A model generated the notes under the pieces. That model was not told the origin of the DNA. It saw nothing but the letters and a program-made list of their open reading frames with translations, and made no database searches. This document shows, piece by piece, positions 22,839 through 30,745 of a stretch of 46,161 nucleotides of DNA. The stretch is taken from positions 334,211 to 380,371 of the forward strand of contig NZ_LT607414.1 in the NCBI RefSeq assembly GCF_900095225.1. Direction: 5' to 3'. The stretch comes from Pseudomonas sp. UMAB-08 (lineage in GTDB: Bacteria; Pseudomonadota; Gammaproteobacteria; Pseudomonadales; Pseudomonadaceae). The first letter of the stretch is position 1; each line of letters begins with the position of its first letter. A program made the position numbers and the translations under genes.

Positions 22839-24202
22839 GTCGCCACAATCAGTGGCTCCAACGCCTGGGTCACGGGATGCGCCACCACGCACCTGTGATT
22901 CGCGCCGTGCAATGGGCCGTTGTGCTGTTCTATGCGTTGCTTTTAGTGATACCTGCGATGTTGCCGCTACCGGACAGCCAGGCGCGGATCCTCGACAACC
23001 TGGCCTTGCTCGCGCAATTTCTGTTCTGGGGCATCTGGTGGCCGTTCGTGCTGTTGTCGATGGTGCTGTTCGGCCGGCTCTGGTGTGGTGTTTTGTGCCC
23101 GGAAGGTTCTCTGACCGAATGGGCCAGCCGCTACGGCAAAGGCCTGGGCGTGCCGCGCTGGGTGCGCTGGGGCGGCTGGCCAATGTTGGCGTTTTGCCTG
23201 ACGACTCTCTACGGCCAATTGATCAGCGTTTATGACTACGCTCAGGCGGCGCTGTTGATTCTAGGGGGGTCGACAGCCGCAGCAGTCGTCGTCGGCTTGC
23301 TGTTCGCCCGCGGCAAACGGGTCTGGTGCCGATACCTGTGCCCGGTCAGTGGGGTCTTTGCCCTCCTAGCCCGACTGGCACCCGTGCATTTCAAGGTGGA
23401 CGAACAACGCTGGATGGAAAATGCCGAACCACGCCTGCCGCCGCCCAATTGCGCGCCCTTGCTCGATATCCGTCGCCTGCAAGGGGCCAGTGACTGCCAT
23501 GCCTGCGGACGCTGCAGCGGGCAACGCGGCGCAGTTCAGTTGATCGCCCGCTCCAGCAATCAGGAAATTCTTCAATCAACGAAACACAGACTATCGCCCT
23601 GGGATGCCCGACTGCTGCTGTTCGGTGTGATCGGTCTGGCCATGGGCGCTTTTCAATGGACCGTCAGCCCGTGGTTCGTCTCCCTCAAACAGCAGCTCGC
23701 CGCATGGTTGGTGGAACAGGACCTGCTCTGGCCCTTGCAGGACAACGCCCCCTGGTGGCTACTCACGCATTATCCGCAGCTCAACGACAGCTTCAGTTGG
23801 CTAGACGGCTTCAGCATTATTACTTATCTGGTCTTGAGTTCGATGCTGCTGGGGACGGCCTTGTTGATTCTGTTGCGTTTCACCGCGCGACTGGCAGGAA
23901 ATCCGGCACTGTATTCGCCCCTGGCCCTGACCCTCACCCCCCTTGGTGGCGCCGGACTGTTTCTGGGGCTGTCGGCAACTACCGTAAAATTGCTGCGCTA
24001 CGAGGGCTTGCTGCTGGAGTGGGTACAGCCGACAAGGGCATCGCTGTTGATGGCGGCGATGGGTTGGAGTTTGTCGCTGGGCTGGAAACTACTGGGCTAC
24101 GAGCAGGTTTCATTGCCTCGGCGCGTCGCAGGCAGCGGGTGCCTGTTATTGGCTAATGGGTTGGTGGGGTATGGCTGGTGGCTGCAATTCTGGGGTTGGT
24201 AG
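22826..24202 (+). CDS. ftrD: Membrane ferredoxin-type protein of the Ftr system
   Basis: This 458-residue polytopic protein is of the NapH/FixG-like kind, with paired cysteine motifs C87/C91 (CGVLCPEG) and C158/C162 (CRYLCPVSG) in cytoplasmic-side loops, a later CxxCxxC (C214, C217, C220 in CHACGRC), and further membrane helices in the C-terminal half. In Bordetella FtrABCD this protein is thought to recycle electrons during ferrous-iron oxidation and uptake. The start at 22826 overlaps ftrC and is preceded by GGGGAA; the frame is open further up to 22745 but that would lie deep inside ftrC. Confidence 0.87.
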   Translation: MPELSRHNQWLQRLGHGMRHHAPVIRAVQWAVVLFYALLLVIPAMLPLPDSQARILDNLALLAQFLFWGIWWPFVLLSMVLFGRLWCGVLCPEGSLTEWASRYGKGLGVPRWVRWGGWPMLAFCLTTLYGQLISVYDYAQAALLILGGSTAAAVVVGLLFARGKRVWCRYLCPVSGVFALLARLAPVHFKVDEQRWMENAEPRLPPPNCAPLLDIRRLQGASDCHACGRCSGQRGAVQLIARSSNQEILQSTKHRLSPWDARLLLFGVIGLAMGAFQWTVSPWFVSLKQQLAAWLVEQDLLWPLQDNAPWWLLTHYPQLNDSFSWLDGFSIITYLVLSSMLLGTALLILLRFTARLAGNPALYSPLALTLTPLGGAGLFLGLSATTVKLLRYEGLLLEWVQPTRASLLMAAMGWSLSLGWKLLGYEQVSLPRRVAGSGCLLLANGLVGYGWWLQFWGW

Positions 24203-24204
24203 CC

Positions 24205-24219
24205 GTCTCAAAGTGAGAC
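24205..24219. terminator. Hairpin between convergent ftrD and nrdG
   Basis: GTCTCA and TGAGAC pair around AAG just after the ftrD stop, in the 28-base gap to the end of nrdG. There is no T-run, so it would be a weak terminator or a processing/stability hairpin. Confidence 0.4.
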
Positions 24220-24230
24220 TGTGGAGGTAT

Positions 24231-24929
24231 TCATCCACCACGCAACACAAACTGCGGAAACAACTCGCGCATGACAGCCCAAAGATCGGCTTGCTCAGCC
24301 TGTGCCGAAATGCTCGACAGGTTTGGATCAAGCATCCGCGCGGTCCTGACCAACTGCACGGCAAAACATTTGACCCCTTGAGCACTCAAACGCCGGGCCA
24401 GGGCCAACAATCGTGCCGGGTCGAACAAGTGCCAATGCACGGTAGTGCGACATTCATAGTCGACACCGCTGGCCAACAGATGCTCCAGGCTCAGCCAGTT
24501 GGCGGCACCGCTGCCCCCGACCCGGGTGATGGTTTGACAATCCTCAGGCAACGCCTTGATATCGAAGCCGACCCAATCGGCCCCTCTAACAGCCTTGGCA
24601 AAGGCGGCCGGTTTGATTCCGGCGCTGTGCAAACCGATACGAAATCCCATCTCCCGCACTTCTTCCATGGCGCCAGGCAAGCCGTCCTGCAGCGTTGGCT
24701 CACCGCCGCTGAATACCACGGCATCGAGCAAGCCCTGACGACGTCGCAGAAACGCCCGCACCTGACACCAATCCACTTCTTCGCTGCCGCGAGGCGGGAT
24801 CAATTGCGGGTTATGGCAATAACGGCAACGCCAGGCGCAACCCTGGCAAAACAGCACGCAGGCCAGCTGACCTGGATAGTCGAGAGTGGTCAGGGGCACC
24901 ATGCCCCCGACCCGAAGCGTTCGACTCAT
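24231..24929 (-). CDS. nrdG: Anaerobic ribonucleotide reductase activating protein (radical SAM)
   Basis: This 232-residue radical SAM protein has the cluster motif CX3CX2C at C31, C35 and C38 (CAWRCRYCHN) and the SAM-binding GGEPTLQ. It generates the glycyl radical on class III ribonucleotide reductase. At 232 residues it is longer than the roughly 155-residue Escherichia coli NrdG and belongs to the longer branch. Its ATG overlaps by 4 bases the stop of the small glycyl-radical gene, so activase and radical domain are translated in step. Confidence 0.9.
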   Translation of the reverse strand: MSRTLRVGGMVPLTTLDYPGQLACVLFCQGCAWRCRYCHNPQLIPPRGSEEVDWCQVRAFLRRRQGLLDAVVFSGGEPTLQDGLPGAMEEVREMGFRIGLHSAGIKPAAFAKAVRGADWVGFDIKALPEDCQTITRVGGSGAANWLSLEHLLASGVDYECRTTVHWHLFDPARLLALARRLSAQGVKCFAVQLVRTARMLDPNLSSISAQAEQADLWAVMRELFPQFVLRGG

Positions 24930-25093
24930 TGGCGCCCGGCCAGCGCCGCACTTTCAGTGAAATGGACCCGTTCGCGATGCTCGGACTGCTTGCCCGGATT
25001 AAACGCCGATACCGGGCGGTGATAGCCCATCACCCGGGTCCAGACTTCGCAGCGTTGACGTTGAGCCTGGGGCAGGGTTTGCGATGCATTCAT
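24926..25093 (-). CDS. Separately encoded glycyl-radical domain of class III ribonucleotide reductase
   Basis: This 55-residue protein contains CEVWTRVMGYHRPVSAFNPG, which corresponds to the C-terminal glycyl-radical loop of NrdD (RVxGY, radical glycine G23 here) followed by the conserved NPGKQSEHRER basic stretch. The main NrdD gene upstream stops just before this region. The small gene is in a different frame, starts 32 bases after the nrdD stop, and has its own AAGGA site 8 bases before the ATG, so it is a real separate cistron, not a sequencing frameshift. It must assemble with NrdD to give an active enzyme. Confidence 0.82.
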   Translation of the reverse strand: MNASQTLPQAQRQRCEVWTRVMGYHRPVSAFNPGKQSEHRERVHFTESAALAGRQ

Positions 25094-25125
25094 GGTGAAG
25101 TTCCTTGCAGTTGAGTGAATCGAAA

Positions 25126-27144
25126 TCAATGAACGGCGCAGAGTTTCTGCTCGCGCAACAGCAATGCCTCGTCGCATTTGGGGCAGAACTCATGCTCACC
25201 GTCGAGGTAGCCGTGCACCGGACAGATGGAGAACGTTGGGGTCACGGTCAGGTAAGGTAGGCGGAAGCGCCCGAGCGCCTTGCGCACCAGCTGTTTGCAG
25301 GCCTCGGTCGAGGAAATCCGCTCAGCCATGTACAGATGCAGCACCGTGCCGCCGGTGTATTTGCATTGCAGTTCGTCCTGAAGCTCCAGCGCCTCGAAAG
25401 GATCGTCGGTGTAGCCCACCGGCAGTTGCGAAGAATTGGTGTAATACGGCGCCTCAACGCTACCGGCCTGGAGTATCTCGGGATAACGTTTGCGGTCTTC
25501 CTTGGCGAAACGGTAAGTGGTGCCCTCGGCCGGGGTGGCTTCGAGGTTGTAGAGGTGGCCGGTTTCCTCCTGGAAACGCAGCAAGGTGGCGCGCACATGG
25601 TCCAGCAGCTTCAGGGCAAATTGCCGGCCCTGTTCGGTGTGCATGCCCTGCTCGTCTCCGGTGAAATTGCGCAGCATTTCATGCAGGCCGTTAAGGCCGA
25701 TGGTGGAGAAATGGTTGCGCAAGGTGCCCAGGTAACGCTTGGTGTAAGGGTACAAACCTGCATCCATGTGATGCTGGATCACCTTGCGCTTGACCTCCAG
25801 GCTCTCCATCGCCAGTTCCATCAGGGTGTCCAGGCGGCGCAGCAGGCCGCTGGTATCGCCCTTGAACACATAGCCCAGACGCGCGCAGTTGAGGGTAACG
25901 ACGCCCAGTGAGCCAGTCTGTTCCGCCGAGCCGAACAAGCCGCCGCCTCGCTTGAGCAACTCGCGGACATCCAGCTGCAAGCGACAACACATCGAGCGCA
26001 CCTGATTGGGCAGCAAGTCCGAGTTGAGAAAGTTCTGGAAGTACGGCAGCCCATAACGTGCCGTCATCTCGAACAGGCGATCAGCATTCTCACTGTCCCA
26101 GGGAAAGTCATGGGTAATGTTGTAGGTCGGGATCGGGAAAGTGAACACGCGCCCCTTGGCATCCCCGGCCTGCATCACCTCGATATAGGCCCGGTTGAGC
26201 AGGTCCATCTCAGCCTGCAAATCGCCGTAGGCATAAGGCATTTCCACTCCGCCGACAACGGGAATCTGTTCACGCAGATCCTCCGGGCATACCCAGTCGA
26301 ACGTCAGGTTGGTGAACGGTGTCTGGGTCCCCCAGCGCGAGGGCACATTGAGGTTGTAGATAAACTCTTGCAGTGCCTGGCGGACGTCCTTGTAGCTCAA
26401 TTCGTCGTTGCGCACATAAGGCGCCAGATAGGTATCGAATGAGCTGAACGCCTGAGCGCCGGCCCATTCGTTTTGCAGGGTGCCAAGAAAGTTCACCATC
26501 TGCCCCAGGGCGCTACTCAGGTGCTGCGGCGGTCCCGCTTCGACGCGGCCCGGCACACCATTTAGGCCTTCATGCAGCAACGTGCGCAGCGACCAACCGG
26601 CACAATAACCGGCGAGCATGTCCAAATCGTGGATATGCAGATCGGCCTCGCGGTGGGCCTGACCGATGGCCTCGCTGTACACCTCATCCAGCCAGTAATT
26701 GGCAGTGACCTTGCCGGAGACATTGAGCACCAGCCCACCGAGCGAATACCCCTGATTGGCGTTGGCCTGCACCCGCCAGTCTTCGCGAGACAGGTACTCG
26801 TTCATCGAAGCCGCCACTTCGACGATCGCCTTGCGATCACGACGCAGGCGTCCATGCTGCTCCCGATAGACGATGTAGGCACGCAGGGCCTGAAAGAAAC
26901 CGGCATCCATCAAGACCCGTTCGACCCGATCCTGGATCTGCTCAACATGCAACTCCGGTAAATCCTCCAGACTGACCAGCACGGCGTCGAGCAACTCCTC
27001 GGCCATGGCGGCATCGACGAAGTCATCGCTGGCACGACCGGTGGCGATGATCGCCTGACGGATCTTGTCTGCATCGAAGGCGACCTGACTGCCATCGCGC
27101 TTGTGCAAGCGGTTACACCCTACTGTGATCAGCGTGCTCTGCAT
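25126..27144 (-). CDS. nrdD: Anaerobic ribonucleoside-triphosphate reductase, large part lacking the radical loop
   Basis: This 672-residue protein has an N-terminal ATP-cone (about 8-100, VGCNRLHKRDGSQVAFDADK) for allosteric control, then the class III catalytic barrel (for example NVPSRWGTQTPFTNLTFDWV, FPIPTYNITHDFPWD, CCRLQLDV). The C-terminus ends in a cysteine/histidine metal-binding finger (C641, H644, C654, C657, C669). In most NrdD proteins the finger leads straight into the glycyl-radical loop; here the protein ends and the loop is the next gene. It makes deoxynucleotides without oxygen. GGAGG 5 bases before 27144 fixes the start. It leads the operon nrdD-radical domain-nrdG. Confidence 0.9.
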   Translation of the reverse strand: MQSTLITVGCNRLHKRDGSQVAFDADKIRQAIIATGRASDDFVDAAMAEELLDAVLVSLEDLPELHVEQIQDRVERVLMDAGFFQALRAYIVYREQHGRLRRDRKAIVEVAASMNEYLSREDWRVQANANQGYSLGGLVLNVSGKVTANYWLDEVYSEAIGQAHREADLHIHDLDMLAGYCAGWSLRTLLHEGLNGVPGRVEAGPPQHLSSALGQMVNFLGTLQNEWAGAQAFSSFDTYLAPYVRNDELSYKDVRQALQEFIYNLNVPSRWGTQTPFTNLTFDWVCPEDLREQIPVVGGVEMPYAYGDLQAEMDLLNRAYIEVMQAGDAKGRVFTFPIPTYNITHDFPWDSENADRLFEMTARYGLPYFQNFLNSDLLPNQVRSMCCRLQLDVRELLKRGGGLFGSAEQTGSLGVVTLNCARLGYVFKGDTSGLLRRLDTLMELAMESLEVKRKVIQHHMDAGLYPYTKRYLGTLRNHFSTIGLNGLHEMLRNFTGDEQGMHTEQGRQFALKLLDHVRATLLRFQEETGHLYNLEATPAEGTTYRFAKEDRKRYPEILQAGSVEAPYYTNSSQLPVGYTDDPFEALELQDELQCKYTGGTVLHLYMAERISSTEACKQLVRKALGRFRLPYLTVTPTFSICPVHGYLDGEHEFCPKCDEALLLREQKLCAVH

Positions 27145-27155
27145 TTGGCCTCCAA

Positions 27156-27171
27156 ACACTACATATAGATG
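27156..27171 (-). promoter_or_regulatory. NrdR-like box, proximal
   Basis: ACACTACATATAGATG resembles the NrdR consensus ACACWATATATWGTGT at 12 of 16 positions. It starts 31 bases from the second box, the three-turn spacing typical of NrdR pairs, and lies just upstream of the nrdD ribosome site. Confidence 0.5.
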
Positions 27172-27186
27172 TTTTAACTTTTAAAA

Positions 27187-27202
27187 ACACAACATGCAGT
27201 AA
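27187..27202 (-). promoter_or_regulatory. NrdR-like box, distal
   Basis: ACACAACATGCAGTAA is a weaker match (about 11 of 16). It is supported mainly by its exact 31-base phase with the proximal box. Confidence 0.4.
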
Positions 27203-27230
27203 AGACTACGGACAAAGGACTCATTTGCAA

Positions 27231-27244
27231 TTGATCGACGTCAA
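27231..27244 (-). promoter_or_regulatory. ANR/FNR box for nrdD
   Basis: On the minus strand the site is TTGACGTCGATCAA, a full consensus match. Class II spacing predicts a start site near 27196, about 52 bases before the start codon. Confidence 0.7.
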
Positions 27245-27255
27245 GAATCGTCAGC

Positions 27256-27281
27256 AAAAAAAAGGCCGCCCCACGGCGGCC
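27256..27281 (-). terminator. Intrinsic terminator of the nar-moaA operon
   Basis: On the minus strand, arms GGCCGCC and GGCGGCC with a 4-base loop are followed by eight T residues. It begins 15 bases after the moaA stop. It separates the long nar operon from the nrdD promoter. Confidence 0.9.
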
Positions 27282-27296
27282 AGAAAACACTCCGGA

Positions 27297-28289
27297 TCAA
27301 CCGCCACTCATGCTCATGAAGCGCAGAATCTGCACCTCGCCTTCGGGGTTGAAATCGTGGCGCAATGGCTTGCCAAGCAAGGCCTGGCGCACTGCGTTGA
27401 TCACCGGTTGGTCGTCCAGCGGATAGCGGCGCAGCAAACCGCGCAAATCAAGGGCATCGTCCTGCCCCAGGCAAAGCAACAGTCGCCCTTCAACCGTCAT
27501 CCGCACCCGGTTGCAGCTGCCGCAGAAGTTGTGGCTATTGGGTGAAATGAAACCGATCCGGGTATCGGGGTGGCGCTCCAGGCGAACATAACGTGCCGGT
27601 CCACCGCTGTTTTCGGTGCTGTCGAGCAACCGATGACGACTCGCGATCAGTGCACGCACCTCGTCGCTGGAACAGAATGTCTCGCCCCGCGAACGCCCGA
27701 CGTCACCCAAGGGCATCTCTTCGATGAAACTGATATCGATGTGTTGCTCGATGGCGTACTGCACCAACCCAAGGACTTCATCAAAGTTGCGCCCTTTCAT
27801 GACCACGCAATTGAGCTTGATCCGCTCAAAGCCCGCACCGCGAGCCGCTTCGATGCCGTTGAGCACCTGATCGAGATCACCGTTGCGGGTGATGGCGCGA
27901 AATTTCTCCCCGTCCAGACTGTCAAGGCTGATGTTCATCCGCTTGACCCCAGCCTCCGCCAACGGCCGGGCCAAACGGCCCAGTTGCGAGCCGTTGCTGG
28001 TCATCACCAGTTCGCGCAGACCGGGCAAAGCGGCAATGTTGCGGCACAGGCCGACAATACCGGGGCGAATCAGCGGCTCGCCGCCGGTCAGGCGGATTTT
28101 GCGCACCCCCAGACCGACAAACAGCGTCGCCAGGCGCTGCAACTCTTCGAGCGTAAGGACCTGCTGACGCGGCAGGAAGGTCATATTTTCCGCCATGCAA
28201 TACACACAGCGAAAATCACAACGATCAGTCACCGACATCCGCAAATAATCGATCTGCCGCCCAAAACCATCCTGCATGACAGCGCTCAT
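27297..28289 (-). CDS. moaA: GTP 3',8-cyclase MoaA (molybdenum cofactor synthesis)
   Basis: This 330-residue radical SAM enzyme has the N-terminal cluster at C24, C28 and C31 (CDFRCVYC), a C-terminal cluster at C256, C259 and C273, and the required C-terminal Gly-Gly. It carries out the first step of molybdopterin synthesis from GTP, needed by NarG. GGGAG 5 bases upstream supports the start. It is the last gene of the nar operon, 24 bases after the isomerase gene, as with moaA1 in Pseudomonas aeruginosa. Confidence 0.95.
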   Translation of the reverse strand: MSAVMQDGFGRQIDYLRMSVTDRCDFRCVYCMAENMTFLPRQQVLTLEELQRLATLFVGLGVRKIRLTGGEPLIRPGIVGLCRNIAALPGLRELVMTSNGSQLGRLARPLAEAGVKRMNISLDSLDGEKFRAITRNGDLDQVLNGIEAARGAGFERIKLNCVVMKGRNFDEVLGLVQYAIEQHIDISFIEEMPLGDVGRSRGETFCSSDEVRALIASRHRLLDSTENSGGPARYVRLERHPDTRIGFISPNSHNFCGSCNRVRMTVEGRLLLCLGQDDALDLRGLLRRYPLDDQPVINAVRQALLGKPLRHDFNPEGEVQILRFMSMSGG

Positions 28290-28313
28290 TACATCTCCCG
28301 GTTTGCCAAAGGG

Positions 28314-29300
28314 TTACTGCACCAGCGGTGAGTCGGCGCCCTGCAAGTGAATACCGCGAATATCCGCAGCACCGATCAGGGTTTGCAGGTACTGCACCAG
28401 GGCTTTCTGCCAGACACCTTGTTGCAGCTGCGTGCGAATTGCTGTCGAAACCACCTCATAGGGCAACGGCATGCCTTCGATCCGTTGATCGACACTGATC
28501 ACATGCCAGCCGTAACGACTCTCCAGCGGTTTACTGGCCAGGCCCGGCGCCAGAGTGAACAGCTGGCGTTCCAGCTCGGGCACGGTTTGCCCTTTGCTGA
28601 TCTGCCCCAGGGAGCCACCTTGAGCCTTCGACGGACAGGCCGAATACTTCAGCGCCACCTCGGAGAAGCTGCCAGGGAAATCCTCCAGGCGCTGTAGCAG
28701 TACTTCCGCCTGATCGTGCGCCAGACCTCGGGCCTCGGCATCGTCCGGGGCACATTCGAGCAGAATGTGCCGCACCGCTAACAGCGGCGCGCTGTGGAAG
28801 CGACCGCGATTATTTTCGTAGTAACGAAGACTGGTTTCCTCATCACACTGAGGCACCTGCACTTCACGTTCGAGCAACAAACGGGTGGCCGCTTCCTCTT
28901 CGTTCTCACCGGCACCTATCTGCAACGACAGGTCGAGTTCGGCGATTCGCTGCTGCAACAACTCGCGGATCACCAGCGCCCTGGTGGCCAGATACACCGC
29001 TTCCTCGCGGCTTTCAGCCGGGTGATATTGCAGCTCCTGGGCCATCATTTCTGGGGTGATCGATACATCGTTGACGCTGATGATCGGCCACTCCTGTTCG
29101 CTGCTGGCGATCAATTGCACCGGGGCGCCGTCGGCAGCCGCCGGTTCAGTTGCTCCTGATTCAACCGGGAGGGGCTCAAACTGCACCGCCCCGCCTGTCG
29201 CGATATCCACGACGCCGGGCGCCGAGGACTCCGCTTGCTTTGAAGATCCGCAGCCACCGCTGCCGCCGTTACCGCCGCCACATCCACATCCACCTGACAT
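28314..29300 (-). CDS. NifM-like PpiC/parvulin peptidyl-prolyl isomerase
   Basis: This 328-residue protein opens with an unusual Gly/Cys segment (MSGGCGCGGGNGG, then GGCGSS), continues with a helical SurA/NifM-like domain (about 75-175) and a parvulin domain (about 175-285: AVRHILLECAP, KYSACPSKAQGGSLGQISKG, YGWHVISVDQ). There is no signal peptide, so it acts in the cytoplasm, probably in folding or maturation of nitrate reductase or a cofactor enzyme, as NifM does for nitrogenase reductase. GAGGAGG precedes the start at 29300, 10 bases after narI. The arrangement narI-ppiC-moaA is shared with Pseudomonas aeruginosa. Confidence 0.85.
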   Translation of the reverse strand: MSGGCGCGGGNGGSGGCGSSKQAESSAPGVVDIATGGAVQFEPLPVESGATEPAAADGAPVQLIASSEQEWPIISVNDVSITPEMMAQELQYHPAESREEAVYLATRALVIRELLQQRIAELDLSLQIGAGENEEEAATRLLLEREVQVPQCDEETSLRYYENNRGRFHSAPLLAVRHILLECAPDDAEARGLAHDQAEVLLQRLEDFPGSFSEVALKYSACPSKAQGGSLGQISKGQTVPELERQLFTLAPGLASKPLESRYGWHVISVDQRIEGMPLPYEVVSTAIRTQLQQGVWQKALVQYLQTLIGAADIRGIHLQGADSPLVQ

Positions 29301-29310
29301 GATTGCCTCC

Positions 29311-29991
29311 TCAGATTTTCTGCCGAACGATTTGATAACGCCGCCCCAGGTACCAGATCGGTGCACTGATCATGTGTACAAGACGAGTGAAGGGGAACAG
29401 CACGAACAGGGTCAAGCCGAGAAACACGTGCAGCTTGTAGATCAAGCCAACTGGCTCGATGGCCGCCGCCGCTTCCATCGGACGCAACAGCACGGTGTTC
29501 TGCGCCCAATCGGCGAGCAGCACCATGACCGAGCCGTCCATGTGCGAAGTGGACGCCACGATCGTCAGCAGGCCGAGTACCAACTGCGCCAGCAGCACCA
29601 GCAGAATCAAAATATCTGAAGGGCTGGAAGTGGCGCGCACCCGTGGATCGGTGAGCCGTCGATTGACCAGCATCAGCAGACCAATCAGGCACAACAGGCC
29701 GAAAACCCCGCCGGAGACCATCGCCAGCAACTGCTTGTTCTCAGTGCTGATCACATGGTGATAAACCGACGCTGGCGTCAGCAAGCCGACAAAGTGCCCG
29801 GCCAATACAAACAACACACCTATATGGAAGAAGTTGCTCGCCACGCGCATCCCGCGATTGTTGAGCATCTGACTGGAGCCAGCCTTCCAGGTGTACTGCG
29901 AGAGATCGAAGCGTGCCCAACTGCCTAACAGGCAGATCGCCAGGGCGACATAGGGGTACACCCCGAACAACAACAGATTCCATTTAGACAT
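29311..29991 (-). CDS. narI: Respiratory nitrate reductase gamma subunit, cytochrome b
   Basis: This 226-residue protein has five membrane helices and four heme-ligand histidines at H56, H66, H188 and H206, almost the same numbers as in Escherichia coli NarI. It oxidises quinol and passes electrons to NarH. It overlaps the end of narJ by 8 bases. Confidence 0.95.
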   Translation of the reverse strand: MSKWNLLLFGVYPYVALAICLLGSWARFDLSQYTWKAGSSQMLNNRGMRVASNFFHIGVLFVLAGHFVGLLTPASVYHHVISTENKQLLAMVSGGVFGLLCLIGLLMLVNRRLTDPRVRATSSPSDILILLVLLAQLVLGLLTIVASTSHMDGSVMVLLADWAQNTVLLRPMEAAAAIEPVGLIYKLHVFLGLTLFVLFPFTRLVHMISAPIWYLGRRYQIVRQKI

Positions 29992-30745
29992 TACCTACCT
30001 CCCCGGCTGGCACGGCGGCCAATCCTTCATGCTGAAAATCAACCCAGTGCAGCGGTACGGCGCTTTCCTCACGAGCCTTGCCCGGCGCACTCGGCAGGGA
30101 GCCACAACGGTCCTGCTGTTCAGCCTGGAGAAAGTCCACGGCCTCTTCTTCCCAGATTTTGTCGAGGGCTTCGAGGGAGTCGTCGCGGGGTTCCGCTGCG
30201 ACCTGCGCACGCAGATCGGCCACCGCCTGATGAGGCTCGGCCCCGGCGATCTGCAGCAGCGCCCGGAAGCAACTGGCGTAAGCACTCTCACGCTCTTCCA
30301 GACGCGCCGCCAGCAAGGCCAACAGATGCGAAACATCGGCCAGGCCCTCGCGAGCCTCGATGTCTTCGCGGGTGGAGAGGAACTCCAGGTACAGCGGGAT
30401 GTAGTCCGGCAGCTCTTTGACGCCGATGGCAAAACCGGCCTCCTCGTATTGCGCCATCATGTCGACCATGGCTTGACCCCGGTCACGGGATTCGCCGTGC
30501 ACATGCTCGAACAGCAGCAACGACAGCGAGCGACCCCGACCGAACAGCGCACCGTAGTGCTCCTGCCCGTCCATCAGGTCATTGGCGCAGATCAGCTCAA
30601 GCAATTCGAACAACGCGCCGCGCTGCTTGGGGCTGATTTCCCGGGCCTGGATAATCGCCTGCTCCAGTTCTTCACGACCGGCAATCAATGTCTCGGTCGG
30701 ATAATCGAGCAGAAGCGAAATCACTTTGAGAATGCGCATGCTCAT
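29984..30745 (-). CDS. narJ: Nitrate reductase maturation chaperone
   Basis: This 253-residue all-helical TorD/NarJ-family protein (ISLLLDYPTETL start, DYIPLYLEFLS motif) guides cofactor insertion and membrane attachment of NarGH. The start at 30745 is set by a 4-base ATGA overlap with the narH stop; a second Met at 30739 is possible. The C-terminal 50 residues are acidic and variable. Confidence 0.93.
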   Translation of the reverse strand: MSMRILKVISLLLDYPTETLIAGREELEQAIIQAREISPKQRGALFELLELICANDLMDGQEHYGALFGRGRSLSLLLFEHVHGESRDRGQAMVDMMAQYEEAGFAIGVKELPDYIPLYLEFLSTREDIEAREGLADVSHLLALLAARLEERESAYASCFRALLQIAGAEPHQAVADLRAQVAAEPRDDSLEALDKIWEEEAVDFLQAEQQDRCGSLPSAPGKAREESAVPLHWVDFQHEGLAAVPAGEVGNV

